NCBI RefSeq assembly: GCF_900177625.1
Contig: NZ_FXAU01000002.1
Location: forward strand, 519,707 to 583,706
Direction: 5' to 3'
DNA: 64,000 bases
From: Sphingobacterium psychroaquaticum
GTDB lineage: Bacteria > Bacteroidota > Bacteroidia > Sphingobacteriales > Sphingobacteriaceae
The notes below the pieces were generated by a model. That model saw only the letters and a list, made by a program, of their open reading frames with translations, had not been told where the DNA came from and ran no database searches. A program made the position numbers and the translations under genes. Shown here piece by piece: positions 47,371 through 57,597 of the stretch (position 1 is its first letter; each line of letters starts with the position of its first letter).

Positions 47371-47904
47371 CTAGACTAATAGCACCACGAGTATACTCGC
47401 AAAATCTTCGGGGCTTAAAGTCTTCCGTAATACACGCAGACCACGCTTTTTATGCGTCTTGATGGTATTAATAGTTACCTTGAGCTCTTGTGCGATTTCA
47501 TCGTTGGAGAGCCCTTCGATATAGCTTAAAATCATGACCCTCCGGCATCCTTCAGGGAGCTTCTCCAGACGATCTTGAACAGCAAGCATAAATTCTGCTC
47601 GAATAACCTGATGTTCGTAGTCGATATCATCAAGCTCTTGAAAACCTGTTCGGTCCCAAAATCGAGCTACTGTCTTACTTTTCCGATTCAGATTGAATAC
47701 GGCAAATTTGACCGATGAGTAGAGAAAGGAGCGAATGGCAAGTTCATGTTGGGAAATTTTCTTTTTATGTTGGAAGTACGACAGGAATGCATCATGCGCA
47801 AGGTCTTCCGCTAAGATTTCATTATGCACCATCTGCCACGCAAAATAGCATAATGACTTGTAGTATTTTTCATATAAAACATGATCTGACCGGTTTAATC
47901 CCAT
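47371..47904 (-). CDS. ECF RNA polymerase sigma factor, system A
   Basis: A 177-residue sigma-70 family ECF factor: region 2 with YYKSLCYFAWQMVHNEILAED and region 4 with LPEGCRRVMILSYIEGLSNDEIAQEL. It appears intact. It should direct transcription of the SusC/SusD operon below. Close to the system B sigma factor. The anti-sigma gene after it is truncated. Confidence 0.93.
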   Translation of the reverse strand: MGLNRSDHVLYEKYYKSLCYFAWQMVHNEILAEDLAHDAFLSYFQHKKKISQHELAIRSFLYSSVKFAVFNLNRKSKTVARFWDRTGFQELDDIDYEHQVIRAEFMLAVQDRLEKLPEGCRRVMILSYIEGLSNDEIAQELKVTINTIKTHKKRGLRVLRKTLSPEDFASILVVLLV

Positions 47905-48055
47905 TCTTTTCTCTTGTAAGGATCACAATCAAAATGATTGTGATTTGTATCGAAATTTTACCGCCAAAAAGTCAATTATTCGTAATATATGAAAAAAATC
48001 AAAATTTTATTTTAATAAACAAAAAAAATACATCATAAAGAGAGGCTTTAAAAGA

Positions 48056-48087
48056 AAATGCGACACCTAATATTAGGTGTCGCATTT
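48056..48087 (-). terminator. Terminator after system B
   Basis: A perfect 32-base palindrome (16-base arms, core GCGACACCTAAT) with no spacer, flanked by A/T runs, 40 bases beyond the DUF4302 stop. It separates system B from the sigma gene of system A. Confidence 0.85.
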
Positions 48088-48126
48088 CAAATTAATTAGT
48101 AACAATAAGAATTTAGATAAAACCTA

Positions 48127-49419
48127 TTATTTATTTAACGGATCATCAATATCATCCAAATAAAGTCGAAACGTATTTGTCGGTATACCAGTATCAGTAA
48201 GCAAAATACTTCTAGGTTTATTTGACCCATCGCCTGTTATTCTAAAGGTTCTATTGTTAAAAGGCGTTGTTAACTGATTCAATCCAGCTGTCCACTGTGC
48301 TACACTAAAGCCTCCTCCAAGGTTATAAATTTGTCCCTCTAAAGAAATACGTACCTGGTCTTCAGTATCTGGGATAACAACAAGATTATGTGTAATCAAG
48401 CCCGCAAGAGCTCCACCCTGCATCACATAAACCATTCCACGAATACCACTATAGGTACCAATATAATAATTGTTTAGCGTAAGTTTATTGTTGGTCAAAT
48501 TCGTTTTTGCTGTATTCCAGTATGGTTTACCTGTAGCTCCGACATTGCTTATCGAGGTAGACCATAGGTTTTCTCTAAACCATACATTCAGCGGTGCTGC
48601 ATTCGGTACAATTTTTATAGCTCCACTCTCATCAGTATAATATCCATAACGATACTCCGCATTAGGCTTTACATACTTCATGGAGCTAAATTTAACACCA
48701 TCCAATTCTGCTTCTCCATAAAACTCCAGTCCACCTGGAATTACGCGAAAAGTTAAAAGCTTACTGTTTGCATCCGAAGCATCTTGAAAGGTCCGCATGT
48801 TATACGTCAACGGCACGAGCTCTCCAGCTTTATTCTTTAGGTTGAAAACACCAAAATCTAAAAACTCTTCGTTCGCATCTTGATACTGGGAGGGCATGGT
48901 GTCAAATTCATTACCATTCAATGGTAGCAAAACGATTTCATTTCCACTTTTCTTCCCTTTTAGCAAGACTTTTTCTGGGGTTGCCTCTAATACTATAAAT
49001 TCAAAGTCTCCCTTCATTCCTGTATCATCAGCACCAATACCACCATTATCCATACCTGGTTCCGTAAAGATGTGTACAATTTTATTGAAACCATTCAGCG
49101 ACAGAACAACCCCAGATTCTGGCAGCACTGAATATGTGCTTGTCAGTATATCTTCATCTACATCTGAGGTCAGTGTCACTTGTGCATTTGAAATGAATTT
49201 AGCGAACAATGTGTACCCACCGAATTCACGGTTACCACTTGGAAAATATTTCATAAGCCACCCCGCCTTATTGGCCTGCAAGATACTATGGGCATGCGCT
49301 ACAGCTTCTGTCATACGAGCCGAAGCATTCTTATCAAATATCGGGTCTTCCGTACGCTTACATGACATAATCAGCGCAAGCGGAAGTAAACATATAATAA
49401 ATAGATGTCTTAATTTCAT
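48127..49419 (-). CDS. DUF4302 lipoprotein, system B
   Basis: 430 residues with lipobox ALIMSC and REFGGYTLFAKFISNAQ, strongly similar to the system A copy in the N-terminal half and more divergent in the C-terminal half. Function unknown; last gene of its operon, 6 bases after the metallohydrolase gene, followed by a perfect palindromic terminator. Confidence 0.86.
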   Translation of the reverse strand: MKLRHLFIICLLPLALIMSCKRTEDPIFDKNASARMTEAVAHAHSILQANKAGWLMKYFPSGNREFGGYTLFAKFISNAQVTLTSDVDEDILTSTYSVLPESGVVLSLNGFNKIVHIFTEPGMDNGGIGADDTGMKGDFEFIVLEATPEKVLLKGKKSGNEIVLLPLNGNEFDTMPSQYQDANEEFLDFGVFNLKNKAGELVPLTYNMRTFQDASDANSKLLTFRVIPGGLEFYGEAELDGVKFSSMKYVKPNAEYRYGYYTDESGAIKIVPNAAPLNVWFRENLWSTSISNVGATGKPYWNTAKTNLTNNKLTLNNYYIGTYSGIRGMVYVMQGGALAGLITHNLVVIPDTEDQVRISLEGQIYNLGGGFSVAQWTAGLNQLTTPFNNRTFRITGDGSNKPRSILLTDTGIPTNTFRLYLDDIDDPLNK

Positions 49420-49425
49420 GGCTTT

Positions 49426-50313
49426 CTAGTTTAAAGATGTTTGATCTAGAGTCGGTAATTTAGCTTGGCGCTCGAGAATATCATCCCGTAGAACATCCAT
49501 ATCAATTTTCCACACACTCATAAAGTAGGTTTTCACGATGTTCAGTTTCGCTTCAAGAATAGCTCGACCAGCGGTTCCACCTCGATTCAACCGTGCCTGC
49601 CACTGTGCTGGCGTCAATGTAATGTAGTACGAATAGACTTCAACAAAATCTTCGGAAGCTTCTTTAGCTGCGTAAGCCGATATAAAGCCTGCAGCAGGGG
49701 CCGTATTGTCATTAAACTCCGTATTCCAAGCATCGGCTACATAAGTAGCTCCACTAATAGCATTGAATGTCCGAGGGAAATCCTTTGTCTGATTCAATAT
49801 ATGCGCAAACTCGTGGTGAATCGTGTGAAAATAATAGAAATTCAAAAACTCAATATCTGAAGCTGTTTGATCGTTTAAGGCATTTAGATTATACATGGTA
49901 ATCTTTCGACCTCCTTCCGCCGTTCCCAATACCATTGTTCCGTTGTTCCGGTAAGCTGGAGAACCAATATAAGTCAACAGCTTAGGAAAATAGGACCGAA
50001 TAAAGCCGGTACTACCTGTGATCTTATCGTATGGCTCTATCCCCAAATAGGTAAACAATTTGGTCATTCTGACCGCACTTTGATAGTTCGCCGGGCTTAA
50101 ATTATAATTCATGTCAGACTCACCGTCGACATATTTATAAACAATAGATACATTATAGGGCTTTACATATTTATTCTCTATATAAAGATCCAATTCGTTC
50201 TTATCAATCTTAGAGTCTACAAAGATACTATCCGAGGAAAGTTTCTCCTTGGAGCATGAAAAATGTAGGAGAGCCAAGAGAGCAATTGCATATTTAAAAG
50301 GATATCTTTTCAT
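49426..50313 (-). CDS. SusD-associated zinc metallohydrolase lipoprotein, system B
   Basis: 295 residues, lipobox HFSC, HHEFAHILNQTKDFPRTF with the HExxH zinc site, and SEDFVEVYSYYITLTPAQW downstream. Same family as the system A copy and 1 base after SusD. Likely acts on the substrate taken up by the SusC/SusD pair. Confidence 0.88.
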   Translation of the reverse strand: MKRYPFKYAIALLALLHFSCSKEKLSSDSIFVDSKIDKNELDLYIENKYVKPYNVSIVYKYVDGESDMNYNLSPANYQSAVRMTKLFTYLGIEPYDKITGSTGFIRSYFPKLLTYIGSPAYRNNGTMVLGTAEGGRKITMYNLNALNDQTASDIEFLNFYYFHTIHHEFAHILNQTKDFPRTFNAISGATYVADAWNTEFNDNTAPAAGFISAYAAKEASEDFVEVYSYYITLTPAQWQARLNRGGTAGRAILEAKLNIVKTYFMSVWKIDMDVLRDDILERQAKLPTLDQTSLN

Positions 50314-50314
50314 C

Positions 50315-51901
50315 TTATCTTGGATTAGGAGTTAAACCTGCACTTATAATTTCCTGCGGAAGCTGAATGGCCTGGCGGTTATCCCGTGCAACCAATTTAG
50401 TTGCCGTTTCCACCGAACCAACCTCTCCACCCGAGGTGAGGACACGTCTTTCAATTTCGATTCCGTAACGTTTTACATCAAACCAACGAAGTCCCAAATG
50501 CATGGTTTCCAAACGACGAATAAAAAGTAACGCGTGCAGCATGTTCTCTTGAGTTCCTGCTTCTACAGTAAATTCAGTATTAAATTTCTTCTTTGGCGTT
50601 GGCATCTTTGGCGTATGATAAGCCAGTCGGTTTCCCCAAGTATTGATACTAGCCACAGAAAAAGTAGCTGGCGGAGCAGCTAAGGTATTATCGACCCATC
50701 TTTTCATGTCCGTGACAGCTTGATCAAAGCGTTTTAGGTGGATTAAAGCTTCTGCACGTACCAACATCGTTTCTTCCGTCGTAAAAGGAGCATGTACCGC
50801 ATGCCGGAAACCAATTTGCGCCACAGGATCGGTAAATTCAAACATATAGGAAACCCGAGCTACTAAATTTTTATCCAAATTAGTTCCTCCATACACATAA
50901 ACACGTGGTATATATCCTGTTGAGCTCCTGACACCGAAAGGCGCATCGGAAAGGAAAGTCTCCGTATTAGAAATAAGGGCTCCATGGCTATATCTAGAGC
51001 CAACATAATACGCACCAAAATACAAGCCCTGATTAGAGAATGATGTTTGTAGCATTAGATTAGCTTTCTCAGAGCTGGCGTTATAAAATACAGCTAATCC
51101 TGTCACGCTACTTACCGCATTTGCTGCAATCCCTCTATTGTTACGCAATATCGGAGCTGGGTTTGTTCCTATCGCAGCATCGGCGTACTGTAGCGCTTTT
51201 TCCCAATTCTGCATGTAAAGCGCGACACGCGCAGCTAGTGCATTTGTTGCAGCTAGATTCATATGGAATTTTGGCGTGGAACCATAAGAAGCATCGTCAA
51301 TTAAAGGAAGCGCTTCTTCCAGATCTTTCACAATAAAATCATACACTTCCTTCACGGTGTTCCGTGTATATTGCGGGTTCAGAGTAGTTTCTGATTTAAA
51401 CATATACGGAATCCCTAAATCAGTCGCTGCATTTCCTTTGGTATAATGTTGAGCAAAAGTATTAACCAATACAAAATGATTAAAAGCTCGAGCGGCCAGC
51501 GCTTCTCCTCGCTGAGCGTCAAGAGAGGAAGGGTTTCCGAGCTCAGCAATTGCTTCAAGCGCTAGATTTGCACTTCCAATCGCTTTGTAACTAGACTCCC
51601 ACAACTCTTTGGGACTATCGAGTCCTGTCTCGCTAACATCTTTCCATCGAAAGATTTCCTCTAACAAACGTTCACTATTCGGATTACTACTACCATAGTC
51701 ATCCACATTGTCGGACGAAAACTCGGTAAGACTTAGATTGGAAGACTCTGCATATGCAGAAACTAGAAGTTTATCAATTTTCGTTTCGGTGTTAAGCTCC
51801 GCTCTATTATCGGGCATCACATCGAGATACTTATTACATGCGCTAAACCCTAAGCTTAAAGTTAGGAAAGCGATAATATATCTATTTTTTCTTACTTTCA
51901 T
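50315..51901 (-). CDS. RagB/SusD-family lipoprotein, system B
   Basis: 528 residues from the start at 51901 (MKVRKNRYI); an upstream ATG at 51925 would add 8 residues. Lipobox GFSAC, CNKYLDVMPDNRAELN, EALAARAFNHFVLVNTFAQHYT and LRWFDVKRYGIEIERR are SusD features. Partner of the SusC gene 27 bases upstream. Confidence 0.93.
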   Translation of the reverse strand: MKVRKNRYIIAFLTLSLGFSACNKYLDVMPDNRAELNTETKIDKLLVSAYAESSNLSLTEFSSDNVDDYGSSNPNSERLLEEIFRWKDVSETGLDSPKELWESSYKAIGSANLALEAIAELGNPSSLDAQRGEALAARAFNHFVLVNTFAQHYTKGNAATDLGIPYMFKSETTLNPQYTRNTVKEVYDFIVKDLEEALPLIDDASYGSTPKFHMNLAATNALAARVALYMQNWEKALQYADAAIGTNPAPILRNNRGIAANAVSSVTGLAVFYNASSEKANLMLQTSFSNQGLYFGAYYVGSRYSHGALISNTETFLSDAPFGVRSSTGYIPRVYVYGGTNLDKNLVARVSYMFEFTDPVAQIGFRHAVHAPFTTEETMLVRAEALIHLKRFDQAVTDMKRWVDNTLAAPPATFSVASINTWGNRLAYHTPKMPTPKKKFNTEFTVEAGTQENMLHALLFIRRLETMHLGLRWFDVKRYGIEIERRVLTSGGEVGSVETATKLVARDNRQAIQLPQEIISAGLTPNPR

Positions 51902-51928
51902 AATTACATAACTTAATATCAACAACCA

Positions 51929-54900
51929 TTACAAACCGACACGTAAAGTCAAGGTATACTGTCTTGGAATTGGCGCAGCCACCCCACCAGCATTCATAAA
52001 CTCCGGATCGTGTCCGTTCAGCTTCTTATCCGCATAAATCAAAAACAGATTGGTCGCATTGAAACGTAATCCCAAGGAGTTTAACTTCCAAGGTTCAATG
52101 AAATGTTTAGGAAAATCATAGGATAAAGACACGTCTTTCACACGAATAAAATCGCCTTTAGCCGTTCGAACCGATGAGTAATTATAAGCGTTGTACGCAT
52201 GTTTTAAGTTTCCGCCATAGACATTATTCTGACGTAGTGAGGCAATAGCTGGCACATTTGTTTTCTCTTCATCTCCGGCAACCATCCAACGATTAGCAAA
52301 CTCACGCGTAGAAGATGTTAAGTCAGAATAACTGTTTTTGAACACAGGGTCTAAACGTACAACGTTTCCATATGAATAGGTGATAAATGCATCTAACGCA
52401 AAGTTTTTATAACGAAAAACGTTACGGAAACTACCATAGGCAGTAGGGTCTATTGCTCCTTCGTACATTAAGAATCCCATCTTTTCCCGTTCCTGGAAAT
52501 AAATATCAGTAGTTGTTTCCTTACCTTCCTGTCCAATGAAAACAGGTAATCCTTCATTATTAATGTTTACAAAAGGAATAGAATACAAACCACGAACAGG
52601 ACGATTTACGGTAGCAAAACCAGTACCTGTAATTAGATCTATAACACGACTCCGCGTGTCCAATTTGGTTACATTAGTTGTTACATGTGTATAGAAAAAG
52701 CTGGACGTCCATTGAAAATTATCCTTTTTCACAATAGATCCTGTAAGACCAAGTTCCAGACCTTTTGATTTCATTTCTGCAACATTTCCAAATTTCGAAA
52801 TAAATCCACCGAGTCCCTGGGTATTCACAATACCAATCAAGTCAAAGTTGTTTCGCGTAAACCAATCGAACTCAACATTTAATCGATTATCAAAAAAGCC
52901 CATTGATGTTCCTACATTCAACTCATGCTTCTTTTCGTACGTTAATTCACCATTTTTCGGATCTTTGACTTGTAGGCCCGACTCACTATCAAGCGTACCT
53001 GGTCTCCAAGGAGTATAGGATTCAATAACAATATTTGAATTCGTCACATTGGTTGGTCCTCTATCACCGGTTAAACTATACGACCCTTTCAGTGTAAAGT
53101 GAGACAAGGTTGGCCTCCATGCCTGAAAAAAGTCTTCTTCATGAACATTCCAGGAACCGCCAATATTCCAAGTAGGCATCCATCTAGCGGAACGAGATTT
53201 CCCTAACTTATTGGCTCCTTCATAACGTACCGTACCATTCAAGACATACTTTCCGTCAAAAGAATAGGTCGCCGTAGAAAAGAAAGCAACCTGCCTAAAA
53301 GCTGTATTACCCATTGAATAGTAATGCGAGTTCTCTTCTTGTCCTCTCTTGAAAGCAAGGTAATTGGCGAATGGACTTTCTCCTAAGTCATACTGCATTC
53401 CCCACGCACGAAACCATGAATTATTACGAGCGATATCGCTAATTTCAGAACCACCAAAAATAGCTAGCGCGTGTTTATTAAAAGTCTTGTCAAACTGTGC
53501 TGTAAAACGAAGAAGTTTATCCATCATTTTATGGTCGGTACGGTTGTAAATCCCGCCTTCAGGAAGAACCGTTACCGGGATGGCATATGGATCTGAAGGG
53601 TCTTTATACAAGTACGGATTGGTGTCTCTTATTGCCGTGGTAGGCATCCAACGATATGCCGTTGCTTGATTAGATTGATCTTTTACATGGTGATGCTGCG
53701 CTGAGGACTGATAACGGATACCTCCGAAAGCTCCAAGTTCCAATCCAGGGATCACCTTCCACTTTAAATCACCCATAAACTTCAATTCGGCTACGTCAAT
53801 ATCCATATAATTGTTAGTCAACTCATTCAAAATATTAAATGGGGCATAATTTCTGACATAGTAGGTGTTTGGGTCTAAAGTTCTAGATGTATTCATTGCA
53901 TAAGAATACGGGTTAATGTCAAAATCTCGTTTCACTTCACCAAACACGACATCAGTAGCCTGTCCTAGTGTCCCAGGAGCTTGCTGATCCCGGTATGAGC
54001 CATTAGTAATCAAATTTAACTTCAGCGTAGGTAGGATATTATAGTTGGCATTCAAATTTGCCGTATACCGATTTACACCACTGCGTTTCGTCCAGCCTGG
54101 ATCTACCAAAGCACTTACAGAGCTATAGTATTGAGATTTCTCATTACCTGAAGCCATACTAACGGAGTGATTATGTTGCAAGCCCGTACTGAACAACTCT
54201 TTGAACCAATCCGTGTTGCGGTACTCCGCTTCTCTCAAATAAGCGTTAACGTTTTTTTGATCTCCAAAAAGATCATTGTATAGTTGTCCTTTATTTATCA
54301 AATCGTACATTTTACCGTAGACCCCACTTGATGAAGCATTTGATGTTTCTGCCAAGCGCAAATATCCTTTATTGTACATATCTTGATACACCGACATTTG
54401 TTCCTGCGAGTTCATGATATTGAACTCCGAATAACGTGGAATAGCGCGAGAAGTATATTCTCCTGAATAGTTCACAGAGCTTCTTCCTGAGGACCCTCGC
54501 TTTGTTGTTATTACGATAACCCCTGCCATAGCACGGGCACCATAAATGGAAGTTGCCGAACCATCTTTCAAAATCTGAAAAGATTCAATGTCATTGGCGT
54601 TTAACCCCGCTACAGCAGAACTAATCAATGTTAAGGCATCTCCCGAGGATAGCTGATCCGCATTTACGTCGGCAACATCTTCGACAATCATACCATCGAC
54701 AACCCACAACGGCTTAGAACTACCATAAATAGAAGTTGCTCCACGCACACGGATACGAGGCGCTGTACCAAATGTACCGCTAACATTTTGTACAGAAACA
54801 CCCGCAACCCTTCCCTCAAGGCCACGGCTAGGATCAGGCAAACCTCCAATCTGTGCATCTGCACCCGACACCTTGGAAGTTGCCCCTGTAAACAAACGCT

Positions 54901-55579
54901 TGTCGACACGCATTCCCATACCAGTAACAACCACCTCTTCAATTTCGCTTTGCTCTAGTTTCATTTGTACGTTAATAGCTGACCGGTTTCCAATAGCAAC
55001 TTCCCGATCTGAATATCCAACATATCGAAAGACTAACGTGGCACCATTTGGTGCTGCGATAGAAAAATCACCATTTTGATCGGACATCACAGAAATAGCA
55101 CTCCCTTTTATTGTGATGGTCACTCCTGCCAATGGTTTTCCTTCTTCCCCTGTGATCTTACCGGTAATACGGTTTTGTTCTTCAGCAGTAACAGGATCTA
55201 CCGTAGGAGACGCTTCTTTATATGTTATTGATATGGTTTCAGCAATAATCTTATACGAGTACTTACTGCCGGGCAGCAACATATTGAGTGCCTCCAAAAG
55301 ACTTGAATTCCGTACATCCATCGTCACACGTGAAGATCGTTTTAGAACCTCATCACTGTACAGAAATTTGTAATCTGTCTGTTTGCTAATTTGTTTAAAA
55401 GCATCTTCCAGTTTAGCATTACGAAGGGATAGGGTAACCTTTTGGGCGTTCCCTTCGGCATAAACCGAAGTCATAAAAACCAACAATAGAGCGGTTGTTA
55501 ATTTCATAATTCGGAGAATTATTGGCAAAGGCACTGCTTTACAGCCACTAAGGACTTTGCCAAATGAGAAGTTATTCAT
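51929..55579 (-). CDS. SusC/RagA TonB-dependent receptor with STN domain, system B
   Basis: The 1216-residue receptor has a leader (about 1-44), an STN domain (about 47-115, VTLSLRNAKLEDAFKQISKQ), a carboxypeptidase-like domain (ITGKITGEEGKPLAGVTIT from about 137), the plug (EEVVVTGMGMRVDKR) and a barrel ending RQYTLTLRVGL. The STN signals to the FecR encoded 116 bases upstream. It imports an unknown substrate, using TonB energy. Confidence 0.95.
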   Translation of the reverse strand: MNNFSFGKVLSGCKAVPLPIILRIMKLTTALLLVFMTSVYAEGNAQKVTLSLRNAKLEDAFKQISKQTDYKFLYSDEVLKRSSRVTMDVRNSSLLEALNMLLPGSKYSYKIIAETISITYKEASPTVDPVTAEEQNRITGKITGEEGKPLAGVTITIKGSAISVMSDQNGDFSIAAPNGATLVFRYVGYSDREVAIGNRSAINVQMKLEQSEIEEVVVTGMGMRVDKRLFTGATSKVSGADAQIGGLPDPSRGLEGRVAGVSVQNVSGTFGTAPRIRVRGATSIYGSSKPLWVVDGMIVEDVADVNADQLSSGDALTLISSAVAGLNANDIESFQILKDGSATSIYGARAMAGVIVITTKRGSSGRSSVNYSGEYTSRAIPRYSEFNIMNSQEQMSVYQDMYNKGYLRLAETSNASSSGVYGKMYDLINKGQLYNDLFGDQKNVNAYLREAEYRNTDWFKELFSTGLQHNHSVSMASGNEKSQYYSSVSALVDPGWTKRSGVNRYTANLNANYNILPTLKLNLITNGSYRDQQAPGTLGQATDVVFGEVKRDFDINPYSYAMNTSRTLDPNTYYVRNYAPFNILNELTNNYMDIDVAELKFMGDLKWKVIPGLELGAFGGIRYQSSAQHHHVKDQSNQATAYRWMPTTAIRDTNPYLYKDPSDPYAIPVTVLPEGGIYNRTDHKMMDKLLRFTAQFDKTFNKHALAIFGGSEISDIARNNSWFRAWGMQYDLGESPFANYLAFKRGQEENSHYYSMGNTAFRQVAFFSTATYSFDGKYVLNGTVRYEGANKLGKSRSARWMPTWNIGGSWNVHEEDFFQAWRPTLSHFTLKGSYSLTGDRGPTNVTNSNIVIESYTPWRPGTLDSESGLQVKDPKNGELTYEKKHELNVGTSMGFFDNRLNVEFDWFTRNNFDLIGIVNTQGLGGFISKFGNVAEMKSKGLELGLTGSIVKKDNFQWTSSFFYTHVTTNVTKLDTRSRVIDLITGTGFATVNRPVRGLYSIPFVNINNEGLPVFIGQEGKETTTDIYFQEREKMGFLMYEGAIDPTAYGSFRNVFRYKNFALDAFITYSYGNVVRLDPVFKNSYSDLTSSTREFANRWMVAGDEEKTNVPAIASLRQNNVYGGNLKHAYNAYNYSSVRTAKGDFIRVKDVSLSYDFPKHFIEPWKLNSLGLRFNATNLFLIYADKKLNGHDPEFMNAGGVAAPIPRQYTLTLRVGL

Positions 55580-55695
55580 ACATTTGAGTAATTGGGTTAA
55601 TGTGTAAGATTAGTATTCTATTTAACTTAATGTTTAACAGGGGTGCTGGAACACTCCTGTTTTTTATTTCTATATGTATCGTTTTTCCATATCGT

Positions 55696-56847
55696 TTATT
55701 TTTTAGTGATTAATAGTTTATTCTTGTCTAGTGTAAAATCTAATTTACTAACGAATTCAAGCATCTTTAAGACCTCCGACAACCGTACATCACGACGTAT
55801 TTCACCGGAATAAGTTTCGGTTAATGACACTTCTTTAGTCAAGGAAATATCCAGGTCGTACCATTGCTTTAACTGATTGGCAATACTGACGATATTATCC
55901 TCTTGGAAGAAAAACTCATTATTTTTCCAAGCCATAACTTTTTGAAGGTTTGCCTTTCGTACGCGAAGGCTCCCCTCCGTCCATTCTGCGCTTTGCCCAG
56001 GAGCAATAACCACCGATTTTGTTGCGCTAGTCACTTCGACACTGCCTTCTAGAAGGGTTGTTTTATTTCTTTGTTCATACGCTGAAACATTAAAATGCGT
56101 ACCTAATACTCGCACCTTCATGTCTCCTGTTTCCACATAAAAGGGGTTTGAAGCATCTTTTGCAACCTCAAAATACGCTTCTCCTTTTAAGAAAACACGT
56201 CGCTCATTCTTCGCAAATTGTGCTGGAAAACGAAGTTCACTACTGGAATTAACCCATACATTGGTTCCATCTGCAAGCGATATTTTAAAGAAATTAGCCG
56301 CAGGTACAACCAAGGTATTCAACGCAGTGGGAGCATGAACAGAAGGGATAACCTCTGTCTCTCCATGGCTCATCATGTTTCCGTTGACAGCAACTCTCAA
56401 AGTATCCGACACCGCGATCTCCTCTCCATTAGCTAAGATGATATGTGCGCCAAGATTAGCCGGCAGGACGTCATTTTTATATTTTGTATTTGTACTTTCT
56501 ACATAACGTGGGTTGTCGACAGGTTTTGATGTTCCCCCTATATACCAATAAACTGCAGAAGCAAACACAACAGCCAACATGGCGGCGGCAGACCAAATGA
56601 TAGTTTTTCGCTTTTGGGGTTTTCTTTTATGTTGTATACGTTCCCACGCCTTTTCCTGATCCATAGAAGCCAACCAATTCGTCTCTCTATCTCCTTCTTT
56701 AGCCATAAGTTCATCAAAAAGTTGCTTATTTTGGCCATTTTTCTCTAATAGCCAAGCCTGCAATATGTTATTCTCCGAACTAGAAAGCTGTTCGCGTTGA
56801 TAGCATTTAATCAGAATGGACGATATGGCAAATGAGGTTTTATTCAT
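55696..56847 (-). CDS. FecR-family anti-sigma factor, system B
   Basis: The 383-residue protein has an N-terminal cytoplasmic anti-sigma part (ILIKCYQREQLSSSENN), a membrane helix (about 83-103), a FecR domain (NVWVNSSSELRFPAQFA and RRVFLKGEAYFEVAKD near 197-228) and a C-terminal DUF4974 region (from about 305). It holds or activates the sigma factor encoded 58 bases upstream depending on the STN signal from SusC. Confidence 0.93.
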   Translation of the reverse strand: MNKTSFAISSILIKCYQREQLSSSENNILQAWLLEKNGQNKQLFDELMAKEGDRETNWLASMDQEKAWERIQHKRKPQKRKTIIWSAAAMLAVVFASAVYWYIGGTSKPVDNPRYVESTNTKYKNDVLPANLGAHIILANGEEIAVSDTLRVAVNGNMMSHGETEVIPSVHAPTALNTLVVPAANFFKISLADGTNVWVNSSSELRFPAQFAKNERRVFLKGEAYFEVAKDASNPFYVETGDMKVRVLGTHFNVSAYEQRNKTTLLEGSVEVTSATKSVVIAPGQSAEWTEGSLRVRKANLQKVMAWKNNEFFFQEDNIVSIANQLKQWYDLDISLTKEVSLTETYSGEIRRDVRLSEVLKMLEFVSKLDFTLDKNKLLITKK

Positions 56848-56905
56848 AATCTGGATGTAAGAAACCTAAATCATGAATTGGGGTGACAAAAAAAATAAAA
56901 AAAAT

Positions 56906-57448
56906 TTACCTGACTGTCGTGAGAAAAAATGCGAATAAAATTGAGAAATAGTCAGCACGTAAGTTTTTACGTAAAAAATTCAGTCCTCGTTGTTTTTGCG
57001 TCTTAATTGTATTTACACTTAATGCCAATTGTGATGCAATCTCATCGTTTGACAAGCCATCCACAAAGCTCATGGTCATTACCATTCGACAACCTTCTGG
57101 TAACTTTGCCATACTTTCTGCCAACGCAGCCATAAATTCAGCTCTTATAATTTGATGTTCATAATCAACATCATCAGTTTCTTTAAAACCAATACGTTGC
57201 CAAAATTTTCGTTCCGTTAAACTTTTACGATGTCGATTGTAGACCGAAAATTTCACAGAGGAATAAAGAAAGGATTTAATTGCCGTTTCATCAATCGATA
57301 CGGTATTCTTTCGCTGGAAATAAGCTACAAATGCATCTTGTGCCAAATCTTCCGCCAAATTTTGATCACGTACCATCTGCCATGCAAAATAGCATAGTTG
57401 TTTATAGTACTTATCAAAAAGGATTTTATCGGAATTAAGCGACGTCAT
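56906..57448 (-). CDS. ECF RNA polymerase sigma factor, system B
   Basis: About 180 residues from MTSLNSDKIL (57448); an ATG at 57466 would add 6 residues. Region 2 YYKQLCYFAWQMVRDQNLAED and region 4 LPEGCRMVMTMSFVDGLSNDEIASQL are clear. First gene of system B. Confidence 0.93.
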   Translation of the reverse strand: MTSLNSDKILFDKYYKQLCYFAWQMVRDQNLAEDLAQDAFVAYFQRKNTVSIDETAIKSFLYSSVKFSVYNRHRKSLTERKFWQRIGFKETDDVDYEHQIIRAEFMAALAESMAKLPEGCRMVMTMSFVDGLSNDEIASQLALSVNTIKTQKQRGLNFLRKNLRADYFSILFAFFLTTVR

Positions 57449-57597
57449 CTTTCCAACTGTTAGCAATGAAAAAGGTTAGTTCGTATCAAAAAATCATGGC
57501 AGACCCCTTGATATTATAAAATCTAAGGTAAGTAAAAAAAGTATAGTTTCAACAGCACAATTAACAAGAAAGTAAAATATCATAGCACGAAACAAAA

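Larger units (their letters stand above)
39582..47904 (-). repeat. System A: diverged copy of a six-gene SusC/SusD cassette
   Basis: Same six genes, order and strand as system B (48127-57466). SusD (528 residues), metallohydrolase (295) and DUF4302 (430) are identical in length between copies, and the SusD-metallohydrolase and metallohydrolase-DUF4302 gaps are 1 and 6 bases in both. The length difference of about 1.0 kb is almost all in FecR (837 bases) and SusC (207 bases). Confidence 0.9.
48127..57466 (-). repeat. System B: complete six-gene SusC/SusD cassette
   Basis: Sigma, FecR, SusC, SusD, metallohydrolase, DUF4302, in the same order as system A; all signalling domains are present. Confidence 0.9.

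Noticed and set aside
39582..57466. Recent tandem duplication, or assembly duplication, of systems A and B
   Set aside because: Synonymous positions differ at most codons in the best-conserved stretch, and the two copies differ in domain content.
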